DNA of 64,000 bases, taken from positions 558,001 to 622,000 of the forward strand of contig OZ017754.1 of assembly GCA_963969365.1 (NCBI GenBank), in the 5' to 3' direction. Positions 35,201-45,700 of the stretch are shown here, one piece after another (the stretch's first letter is position 1; each line of letters begins with the position of its first letter). The translations under genes were made by a program, and so were the position numbers. The notes under the pieces were generated by a model, which was given only the letters and a program-made list of their open reading frames with translations, searched no databases and was not told the DNA's origin. The DNA is from Asterochloris sp. CNOR1. Its lineage: Eukaryota; Chlorophyta; Trebouxiophyceae; Trebouxiales; Trebouxiaceae.

Positions 35201-38200
35201 GAACGCACAACTGCTGTGTGTGGCTTGCGACACCATGAGTGATGTCAGGCAGGGTCCTCTTCAGGCACGTGCACAACAGGAGGGCAGCCTGCCCTCTGCA
35301 GCTGCGCTCTTGCGCGTTTGCATCAGTCAGGGGTACTGTTGATGCGGAACCAGCAGTCTGCGCTGGTACAGGGCTTGCGCCAGCAGGGTCCCTGCTTGGA
35401 GGCGGGGTCTGCTGTCTGCTCACCTGGGGCGGCACCGGGGCAGCAGCTGACGCGGGGGCTGCAGCAGAGGTGGCAGGTAGCGCCGGCGCGGCTGAGGGTG
35501 CTGGCGGCCCTGGAGCCGGAGGTGCTGCAGAGGCAGGCGGCACTGGCGCTGCAGCAGCCTGCCCATGCGCAGCCTGGGCGGCCGCGTGGGCCTGAGCATG
35601 GGCATGGGCATGAGCCTGCAGTGCAGCGACGCGCCGGGTGTCTTTTTGGTCTCATGCAGCTGTCAAGCCCTGCAAGTTTCTGTCAGAATGGCATGCATGT
35701 CTCCAGACTAGGTTGCGAGAGTGCAGGGCTCCCGCAGTTGACCTGATGCGTCTCCTCAGGTCAGCCAGGGTGCAGGACTCCTCCTTGAGGGGTGTGGGGC
35801 TGCGTGGACGTCATGCATGACGACACAAGGAGCACCCAAGGTGTGCACAGTTTACAAAGGAAGCAGCCAAGCCGCTGCAAGGCAGCTTGCATGTGAAGCT
35901 GTGCAAACACGAGGCATGGACGGCACCACAAGGACTTGCGGTACAACCTGGGCAGCGCGGCCAGCACTCTGCAGCCCCCAACGCCATGACACCCCATCTG
36001 CTGCTGTGCAACATCAGTGGCTGGGTCAAATACCATGTTCAGCAGAGGCTGGGTGTCTGACATGGCTTGACAAAGCCACAGGCCTGCCTACCCCAGCATA
36101 CCCTGACCTGCGCTGCAGGCTTGCGTGGTGCCTGTCACAGCGTCAGACACCCTGTGGCTCACACTTGCGCTTCGCCTCAGCCTTGAGCACTGCTGCAACT
36201 CCCCACCTGCTGCTGTGCAAAGTAGTGCGCCTGGTTGGCCACCACATTCTGCAGGCTGCCCTGCCCCTGCGCCATGCTCTGGGGGGGCATCACCATGCCC
36301 CCTGCCATCCCCTGTTGCATCATCTGCGGCTGGTAGCCCTGCACAGATAAAGCCACCAGGTGTCTGACAGGTCAGCATGAGCATGCATGCGGTCCCCCGC
36401 ACAATGCAGCACTGCGGGCAGTCGCACTACTGCTGGCCAGGCCACATGAGCTTGACCGGACCACATGCTGCCTGGCAATGTTCTACGGGCAGCCTTAAGT
36501 AGTCTTGCCCACAATTCCCTGCAAAGTATAGGAGATCAAATGCCTGCAGGTTGAAGCAGGCCAGTGCCCCTGTCCTGCCCTGTACAGCACAGTATGGAGG
36601 TGTGCAGAGCCGCCTCACACCAGCAGGCAGAGCATGCTCCATGCGGCCAGCTGCAGCAACCTCCAACTCACCACCTGCTGCATCTGCCTAAAGGGCTTGC
36701 TGCTGCGCAGCTTTGAAAGCCGCCAGCATCAGGAATGAGACTGCAGTAAACCTCTGCAAGCAATCCCATCAAGCTGCCCACCCACTTCAGCCAGATGATG
36801 CAGGTTTGCTCCAAACAGCGCTGGGATGCACTGCCACCCCATCATGATTGACTGCACCGGCATGTCCCACCAGCTCCATTTGCCGGACAGAGCACCGGTG
36901 AGCATCCATCTGCCGGATAAAGCACCGGTGAGCAACCATCTGCGCAGCCAGCTCAAGCAGCAGCGCAGATGCAAGCCCTGCCTCAGACAGCTTTGCTGAG
37001 CACCAGTGCAGACGCTCACAAGCAACAGCCTTGTGCCTAAATTCCTGCAGCCTAGCTCTGCGCATCATTGTCAAGCTCGGCCGCTGCTGGCCTACGAGCA
37101 AGCCAGCGCTGCAAGCCGAGCAAGCGCCCCGCTCCCACCTGCTGCATCTGCTGGATGGCTCGCTGCTGGGCAGCAATCTGCGCTGCCCGGATCTGCGCCT
37201 GATGCTGCTGCATCTGCTTGGCGTGGGCCACCTCCCGGTCCGACTTCACCTTGGCCTGCATCTGCTCCATGCCCATCCCTGCCTTGCGCTGCAGCTCCGC
37301 TATGTAGTTCTTCGCCCCCTGCAGTGTAGCACCGCAGAGCACTGCTCAGGACTGCACTTGGTGCCAAGGCTGATGCTGGTTGAGACTAGTTGCAGCAGAA
37401 CAGTCAGCCTTCAGGGCCTGGCCAGCACAAGAATTTACATTTATTATTTGTTACCTAAATGCCAGTCCCCACCTGGATCATGCGGTCCTGGAACATGGCC
37501 TCCTGCTGGGCGGGCTTGGGCTTGCCAACCTTGAGCCCCAGGGAGTGCATGGCCAGCTGAGGCTCCAGGTTCTTCGTGCACGTCCACTGCCCAGTCAGCA
37601 CAGTCGCCGCCTCCAGAGTCCCAACCGCGTATGCCCACCCCACTGCAGTCAATTGGCTTCATCAGCATGGAGAGTCTAGAAAGGTGCATGTCCCAGCAGC
37701 ATGCCGCCTCTAGACGGTGCCCAGCCATTGCAGCAATGTGCCTCAGCAAGCGACAGAGGGCGATCCTTGAGGACTGATCAGTTGCCACAACAGAGCTATG
37801 TGCTAGGCTCTGAAAGCAGGCAACCCCGCTGTGCAGCTGCATGCTCCATCATGACCGGCAGAGTGCCACTCTCATTGCTGCCTTGCATGCTGTAGTCTTA
37901 CATTGAAGTGCAAGGCCTGACAGCAATGCGTGTGCAACTACTCAGCCAGGGGGTGACCTAGGAGCAGCAGTGTCTCGCCCAGCCCCATGGTGAGCATTGC
38001 TGTCAGCAGCAATGGCGACTTGCAGCATATCGTCGAGAGCTGCCACAACAGGTGCCAGGCCAGGTGCTGACCTGGGATCAGCAGCGTCTCGCCCGGCCTC
38101 ATAATGACCTGCTGGGCAGAGGCGCCCTTGCAGTTGGCCGCCAGAAAGGCCATTTCAGACTTAGACTTGGGCAGCCAGGCCGCATAGCAAGACAGGTTGC

Positions 38201-41200
38201 TGGGCGTGGGGGGGATCATCGCCACAATCTGCATTGGGCACACCAGTGAACTGCTACTTGCTGGGGAATGCCCTGCTTTTAGCAGACACAGCAGCTGGGC
38301 TACCGTGAGCTGCAGCAGCGGCAGCAATGCAATCCCAGTCACTCAGATGCAGCACTGATTGGACATGGCATGTTGTTAGCAGAAAAGAACAGGTCCTGCA
38401 GCGCGAAGCCCAATGCAGGCTAGCATGATGCTTGAGCAGCCACGAGCAGGCCCACCTGCTGCTCCTCCATGCCAGGCTACTCCAAGCCTCCAACGCAGCA
38501 ACCCAACCACTCAGCACTCACCTGCTGCCCCTCCACACAGTACCACCACACTGCCTCCCCATCCAGCGGCATCTGAAAGTCCACGTAGCACCCCGCGGGG
38601 CTGCACACAGCCTTCACTGCGTGGCCATAGCTGCTGGGCAGGCTGCTCAGCGCCTTCACTGGATGTGGCAGGGAGTGGGAGCCCGCCTGCAGAGCAGCAC
38701 TGATGGTGGACTCCACAGCATGCACTTCTCATGGAAGACCGAGCATACTCTTTCCACTCAATGTTGCAGCCATTGTATACAACTGTGGGCTCAGTGCTCT
38801 GGTTGCCTGACAGATTCCTGCTAGGCAGCTCACAAGCTCCAGTGCTGCTCCTCCCACCTCTGTTCAGGGGTTGCACTAGAAACTCAAGCCGCTGCCTGTG
38901 CATGTGCACACCCCTCCCTGATTCTGTGAGACGGCAGGCAAAGCAAAATATAACAGAATGCCTGGAGCGGCATGCATAACATGCCAAGTCAAGTTGCATG
39001 CGCACATGCAGCACAGCAAGGACAGAGTGGGTGCGCACCTGCAGCCCAGTCCCTTGCAGACTGTGGGGCAGCAAGCTGAGCAGGTCATCCACATACTCCG
39101 AGGTCACGCCGCCATAGTTGTGGTGGGGCACGTGCAGGCGCACGTACTTCTGGGCCTCGTTCAGGGCAGCGTTGTCGGTGTTGCCGCGGTGCAGCCTAGC
39201 AGCAAAGTATTGCTGCCAGGCCTGGGGCGACATGCTAGGCCCAGGCTCCTGCTTGGGGATCTTCACTGTGTGCACCTGCAGAGGCAGCAGCTTCCTCAGA
39301 AACATGTTCTGTTCTGCAACAATGAGCTTCGAGAACGGCAGCACTGCCTGCAGGAAGCCAGGCTACACTTGAGTCAACCTGTGAAGTTGAGTGGCAGGGC
39401 TGACACAATCAGTGTCAGCGCCAGCACAGCTTTGCAGTTCACTGTGCTGAAGCCAGCAAGGCACTGCCCGCAAGAGGTAAGCCCACTGAGGCTAGCACGG
39501 CTTCAGGCAACGAGTGGGGCCAGCAGCTGCTTTGGCCAACGGTAAGCTTGGTGAACTCGTGCGGCACTGCAGAACCCCGCCAGTGCACCAGCGCTGCCTC
39601 AAGGCCTGTCAAGGACTTGCCCTCAGATGCAGGTGAGCTGACTGCGGCCCAGCGTACGGAGCATTCGCCCTGCTGCATCAGGCCGTGCAAAGCGGCTGCC
39701 GTGAACGTTGCTGAGGGGTTTACAGATGCCCGAGCTCAGCCTCGTCCAGCTGATTGCGATCCCAAGCAGATGGCTCAATGCCAGCAGTACCACAACTTGG
39801 CTGCCTCCTCGCTCCTTGCCGTGCTGCGTGTTGTGGCTCGAGAAGCAGGCTCAATGCAGCTGAGCGGGCAGTGCAAACCCTCTGGGCTCACCTCCTTGCC
39901 CTGCTGCATCAGGCTGCGCAGCACGTCAGCCGCGGTGAGCAGTGCTGAGGGGTGCATATGCCCATGCTCGGCCTCGTCCTGCTGAACCAGGAGCGGCTCG
40001 TTGAGCTCAATCTGGGGTGAGGGCATGCACTTGTCGGGGGTGATGCCTGAGACTGGGCGCGCGTCAAAGCCCTTCTTGGTGGCCAGGGTGTGCAGCTGGA
40101 CGCGGAAGTCGTAGCTGGGGGCTGCAGGGCAGCGAGCAGGGGTGTCAGGCAGGCGCATCCAGACATTGAGCTCTTCACATTGAGGGTTGTGCTATGGGCA
40201 GGGTGCAAAATATGTGCAATCTTCTGGAAAGCTGCCAGGCCAGGCCTGGGGACCACAGCCTGCTGGGAAGGGCAGTTTATTGACTGCCTGCAGGCACCAA
40301 CTGTTGATCTTTCGGGCATAGAAGGGGTGCTTCCTGCAGATTTGAGATGCCTGTGGTTTGGAGGGATGCCTGAGTTGAGCAAGTCACAGGTGGGGGCTGC
40401 AGGAAGGAGTGGCACTTCTGGCAGCAGGGTCCAAGGACTAAATTGAGGCACTACATGTACCACGGAACCATCAGCCAGATGCGGGTTGAAGGTCTGCCTG
40501 CAGTGGGACGCAAAAGCTTCAGCTGGAGGCTGCAGGACAGATATCTGAGAGCGGGGGCCTCTGCATCAAGTGACTCAATGTATCTGTGGGCAGTTGATAG
40601 TTGAGAGGTGTGTGGGAAGGGGTGAGACAGCTTTGCATTTAGCATGGAGGGATGCCTGCAGCTGAATTGATAGTTTGCGGAGGGGTTCTGCAGGCATGCA
40701 GGGGTAGGAGCAATGGTCAGGTGCAGCTCACAGTGGAGCCTGCAGCTGGAAGGGGCGCACTCACAGCTGGGGGCTGCAGGGCAGGGAGCGGCAGGAGCAT
40801 CAGCAGACAAGGCTGGACACAGAGTGACTAAGAGGCTGGAGGCTGCAGGCAGAGCCTGACAGAATGCAACAGGGTCTGCTCTAGGTTGGGCCTCCATCAG
40901 GCACGGAGTTGTGGAGCTGCAGGGGCAGGTGTGCCAGCCAAGTGCAGCAAGGCAATGCATGCACAGTCTATGAGCAGCTGCACAGGGCCAAACTGGGGCC
41001 GCAGCGCAGGCAGACATAAGTAATTAGCTGAGTGTATAAGCCTGCAGACATGGAAAGGCGGCCATGCCAGAGTAGAGAAAGTTCCCACGCCTCCACAGCA
41101 GGCCAAAATGTATGCCTGCCAGGTGGATACATACTGCTGCCTGGAGCTGCTGTCAGGGCCAGGCACGATGACAATACAGTGACAGCTTGCTGGGCAGTGC

Positions 41201-41712
41201 AGTGGTGGTCGCTTTGTAAGTTGTGTCCATGCTGCAGTCAGCCTTGTATACGAGCTGGCGTACAGGACAAAGCTTGAGTGTTGACCAGCATTCGCAGCTC
41301 TACTGAAGCAGCCTTCATTGTTTACTGCATCAAGAGATGGCAGCAGGGCAGCTATGTGCCTAATCTGTCAGGCAGCAGGCATGTGGCAGTACACAAAACA
41401 TTCAGATCTGGTACAAAGGTTTGGCAAACCTGAAAGCAGGTGCAGAGCCCACATAGCCATTGCCCTCTCACCTTTCAGAATGCAGCAATGTACCCCTCAT
41501 GCTGTGCCAGTGCCAGTTGCCTCAGTCCACAGCGCAGGCAGGCCCCCTTGACATTTGCTCAGCACATGCCGCACCAGATACCATGCAGCAGCCTAGAGAC
41601 ACTCACGCTCAGCCTCGACAGGCACCTCCTCCTCCCCATCGTCCCCAGCTCCCTCTGCCTCGCCAGCTAGTTTGGAATAGTTGACTTTGGCCCTCACACG
41701 CCGGCTCCTCAT
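32282..41712 (-). CDS. KDM2-like JmjC-domain protein, probably catalytically dead, with long low-complexity tail
   Basis: Reading 5' to 3' on the minus strand, the start at 41712 gives MRSRRVRAKVNYSKLAGEAE (exon 41712-41607). A next exon near 40132-39889 is followed by one at about 39352-39040. Exons 38686-38522, 38228-38072 and 37642-37473 join in phase and align with the JmjC core of KDM2/KDM7 demethylases: AGCYVDFQMPLDGEAVWWY, then VAMIPPTPSNLSCYAAW, then RPGETLLIPVGWAYAV. In active enzymes the first and last carry the iron ligands H-x-D and H; here the positions are Gln, Pro and Tyr. The tail has a Gln/Met coiled segment (near 37137-37320), His/Ala/Pro-rich exons (34850-35630), a folded-looking piece ELFKETGKDLITP near 33340, an acidic stretch (33030-32888) and a basic end GKRKANRGGRGG. 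The protein is probably nuclear. Minor exon borders are approximate. Confidence 0.8.
36870..36945 (-). repeat. 30-bp tandem repeat in a JmjC-gene intron
   Basis: Two and a half units with core CATCTGCCGGATAAAGCACC plus GGTGAGCA occur back to back. Each unit has a GGTGAGCA string on the plus strand, but the gene runs on the minus strand, so a splice role is unlikely. Confidence 0.75.
37951..38110 (-). repeat. Duplicated exon tail and donor inside the JmjC gene
   Basis: Plus-strand 38066-38105 (GACCTGGGATCAGCAGCGTC and following, the coding tail and donor at 38072) is repeated with about 80% identity at 37957-37994 (GACCTAGGAGCAGCAGTGTC and following), about 110 bases further along the transcript. 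Confidence 0.8.
40108..40845 (-). repeat. Scattered copies of an acceptor/exon head upstream of a JmjC-gene exon
   Basis: The real 3' splice site and exon head (plus-strand AGCTGGGGGCTGCAGGG near 40114-40130) is echoed by AGGTGGGGGCTGCAGG near 40386, AGCTGGAGGCTGCAGG near 40519, AGCTGGGGGCTGCAGGG near 40765 and AGGCTGGAGGCTGCAGG near 40829. All lie in the intron upstream in the transcript direction. Confidence 0.7.
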
Positions 41713-42749
41713 GCTGCCCGGTCACGCCCCCCTGCAAGGGGACCCATGTCATGTCAGAATCCTGGGCGCAGGTTTCTGCATGGGGTCTGGGGGTGTCTAT
41801 GGCGGTCAGGCGCAAAAGGCACCATGCATGACAGGTCAGGGTATGGGGTGACGCAGCCTGCGGATGCCACCCCTGCAGGCCGCATGGGCTCCATGGGTGT
41901 GCTCCATGTGGCTTTCTGGGGGCTGCAGGGAGCAGGAGCTGGGCAGGGTGGGCCAGGGGTGCATGAGCTGGAAATAAGCAAGATGGCCAAAGTCAACCAG
42001 CTCTTGCACAGTCAACATGGCCACCCGCGGCTCGAGAGAGCCTCTGGGGACCTGTGCAGGGCCACCAGCTTCCCCACGCCCACCTGCAAGATTGTTCACA
42101 ATGGGCCCGGGAAGGCTTTTTTTGCTGGCCCCGTCTGGACGCCCTTCAGCAAGTCCTCTGGGCACCTCTGCGGGTGCTAGGCCTTGCGGGAGCAGCTGAA
42201 GCTCAGCGATGGCCGAGTGCCGAACGAAAAGACGTGATTCAGAATCCCAAGCACTTTGATGGGGTAAGCTGCTGTGAGCTGTACTGTGTCTTCTGGAGGT
42301 AATGACAGCTCAGATGCAGCACGCTGGCTAATGGGGAGTTTGCGCAGCGGTTGTCCACCTTGAGCGGCTTTCTCTTGTTTAACGGATCCAGTGTGCCTGG
42401 GAGCCTCCTCTGCCGCCAGCAGATGAGGCAAAGAGCACTTGGCCCTCAGCTTGTGTGCCAAGGTGACCCAGAGGCTCATTAAATGGCTGCACAGGAGCAT
42501 ACTTGCTGCCAACTGCTGCACAGTTGCTAGAGTTGGGGTCTGCTCCTCTGTCTGATGCTTTGGGAGAATCTTTGAGGACCAGCCTGAACATCATGAGCCC
42601 TCCAAACTTCATGCTGTGCTGCCATCTCAAAACCTTCGCCATGTGCACCTGCTCCAAGGAGTCATAGGCTTACAAGCGCATCAGCTGGTGCTTGCAGGCA
42701 CCCGCTTCGTGGAGCACACCCCCAGCCAGCAGCGATTCCCACAGCTGCA
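41713..42749. promoter_or_regulatory. Divergent region between JmjC and SPX-RING genes
   Basis: The interval lies between two head-to-head start codons. It must contain both promoters, and a CTTGCAG just before the JmjC start (about 41735) suggests an intron in its 5' leader. Minus-strand open frames inside it are treated separately as a weak gene candidate. Confidence 0.4.
41836..42642 (-). CDS. Weak candidate gene or 5' exons on the minus strand
   Basis: Three minus-strand open segments look more protein-like than chance: one starting MAKVLRWQHSMKFGGLMMF at 42642, one near 42190-42310 containing DTVQLTAAYPIKVLGILN, and one near 41950-42020 containing MLTVQELVDFGHLAYFQL. I cannot join them convincingly or name a family. 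They could be a small gene divergent from the SPX-RING gene by only 107 bases, 5' exons of the JmjC gene, or shadows. Confidence 0.22.
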
Positions 42750-45700
42750 ATGAAGTTTGGGGACTACCTCAAGTCCATAGAGCGCGAAGCCCCTGATGAG
42801 TATCGTGGGCGCTGGCTCAAATACAAGCAGCTCAAGAAGAACATTAAGCAGTGCAAGAGGGGCCGGGCAGAGACGTCCTGGTCCGACCTCAGCTCGGCTG
42901 AGAAGGAGTTCTTCCAAGAGTTGCAGAGGGAAGTGAGGGAGGTCAACAGGTGGGCAGCTTCATGATTGCAGCGTGACACTTTTGCAAAAGGTAAGGGTCT
43001 GTGGGGCTTAATCTTGTTTCGCGCAGCTCAAGTGCAATAGGCGGCAGGCGATCGACTACAACACAGCTGCCCCAGTCAACAGGTGGGCAGGCAACCCCTG
43101 CGCACGCTGTTGCTTGCGTTGCTGTTGGGCAAGATGCTGAGGGTTGCATGCGCAAGGCCAGGCCCAGGCAGTGAGGTCGGCCCTTCTCAGGGTCTCAGGC
43201 ACCAAGGCATATGCATGGTCAGCGAAGTTGGCTTCTCAAATGTAAGAGACTGTGCAGGGCAGCTCAAGGGCCGCAGCAGCTACCGTGCTGGCCTTGCATC
43301 TGGAGCAGATGTGCTGCAAGGTACAGGCTCCCATTCGGCCTGCCCTTTGTGGGGTACCGGGAACGGGCGCTTCCGTTCAGGCTGCCCTTTATGAGGTGTT
43401 GGGATGGGTCTGAGGCCCAGCAGGGCTGCCATTGGCACACGCTGGGGAGCCCGACTTTGTGGGCTTGCCTGGGCCTTTTGCAGTGCACTGGCCTGGGTCC
43501 AGTTGCTGCGTGCCCGCAGGCTGGGCCGCACTCCTTGCCTGACCTGGCCATTTGTTTCCTGCAGGCAGTTTGAGTCTCTGGCTCGCAAGCTGATTGCAGC
43601 CCGCACCAAAGGGGGACACCATGGCGGCCTGTTGAGCCGGGGCCCCTTCCGATGCTTCTCAGCCATGAGCAAGCACCTTCCTGACCCCAAGCAGGTGCGC
43701 CAGCTGGCTGTCTCAGGAGTTGCTTGCAGGGACAGGCCATGCTCAGCCATGAGCAAGCACCTGACTGACCCTAAGCAGGTGAGGATGTGCCGCTTTTGGT
43801 TGCTGGAATTGCTTCGTGTTCCAAAGCATACATCTGTCTGACCCCAAGCAGGTGAGGCTGTCAGTATCGAAAGCACCGCAATGAGGGGTCAGGGCGCCTC
43901 ACAAGCCTGGCGCTTTGCCCGTGCGTCATCTTTGACATTTTCCAATCTGCTTGCGCTTCTACACAGCTTGGTGCACTGCTGGGCTCCCCCCTCAAACTGT
44001 AGCAGCTCCCCTACACCTGCCAAAACTTACCACGTAAAGACAGGCAGTCAGACGATGACATCGCTGAGACTGACTCGCAGCTGCGCACCACTGGCTCGTG
44101 AGCATGCGCTGCTCCTTTGCGCTCACGCTGCTGTTCACGTGGGCCAAGTGGTGCCTTGAGCGTCTGCTGCTGATTGCCATGCAGCCCATGGGTTTGCAGT
44201 CCCAGTCCAACATGGGTCCTGTGCAGGCGCACTGGTCATTAGTATTGCGTCAGGTCAATGGTCCTTCCATGCAAGTGCACAGGTGCCACGAGCACCAGCT
44301 GGATGCCTTAGGCTGCTGCTGATGGAGCACACCCTGTCGTCTGCTGTGCTCATTGCACTTCTGCGTCAAGCAGGCCTGCGGTGCTGCAGTTGGGGCCAGC
44401 TGCCGTGCAGCACTGTCGTCCAATCACTTGGTGCCACCTGGTGTGCAGGCGCACCGGCTGGCTGAACAGGCGCACTGGTGCCGGGAATATGCCAAAGTCA
44501 ACGCGATTGGGCTGCGCAAGATCCTGAAGAAGCACGACAAGAAACTGGGCAACAGCGCGGGGCAGCAATTCCTCAAGGCAAGCGCCCTGCCAGAGCCTCC
44601 ATGACCATGCTCCCTGCCAGTCAGCAGCTGCCCAGCACAGGCTCGTTGCTGCTTGCTGCAGCGTGCCTCTGGCTTGTACATATACTGACATTGCAATGTT
44701 GCCACCCCCGCGCCGAACCCAAGCATTGCCTTGGTCTCTGCTGTGCTCTTTGCTTTGAGAGCTGCAACTGGGTCTGCATGGCCTCCACTACGTCGGACTG
44801 CTGGTCTTGCCCCTATGGGCACAATTCGGTGCCGTCCCGCTCCGGGATACACAAGCCTAAATGCACACCCCTGCAGGACCGCCTGCGGGGCCCTCCTCTG
44901 CCGTCACCTCCATATGCAGGCACTCACTGGGGTTGTGACCCCCTTTTCCCTACAGGAGTGCTGGATGCGCACCATCGTACATCCAGCACTAGTTTGTGCA
45001 CTCCTGCATTGCCCCCTGGCTGGCGCCTGCCCTGCCGTCTCTGTGCAGTGGCTGAGCCTGGCCACCCTTTGCTGCAGGGCTTTGCTTGAGCAGTGTGCCA
45101 GGGCATCGGTGCTTTCCTGCATTGTCTCCCTGCTGGCTGCCGCACTGCTCATTTGTGTGCTTGCTCTGACGGGAAAGGTCACCGAGTGTAGGAGTGCTGG
45201 ACATTCAGTGAGCCCGGCCACGGCACCTTCCTGCACTCCCCCTTGCTGGATGAGCTCAAGGCTCTGGAGAAGATTCTGGACGAGAAGCAGGGGCAGACCG
45301 GGGATGACGAGTACTTCACCTCTGACACCGAGCCTGCCTCCAGCCGCAGCGCTGCACCAGAGACGCTGCGAGCTGACAGGTGAAGCGGCTGGTCTGTTCT
45401 GTGCTGCGGCCTTTGAGCGCAGCAGTGTTTTGCTGTCCTGTGAATGGACAGGTAGAAGGCTGTCCATCCTGCGCAGCATGTGCTCAATCAGTTGCAGACA
45501 TCGTTGCCGGACACAGGTGTCTTTGTGCGCTGTCTCAGCCCCTTTTATTTGCTGTGGTGGCTTCTCGGCTGCATGGCGTCCCTGCTGTGCAGCGCAAGCC
45601 TCCGGCTGCATGCCAGCTGGGGCACTTGGCGCAGCAAGACCACTACATCTGCCTTGTAGCTTAGAGTACACAGGCAGCCTCAGATTGCTGAGTTGTGCCT

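Noticed and set aside
34587-35543. 318-codon minus-strand open frame as a separate gene
   Set aside because: Only parts are exonic. It is the Ala/Pro-rich tail of the JmjC gene, interrupted by introns with normal GT-AG borders that happen to stay open.
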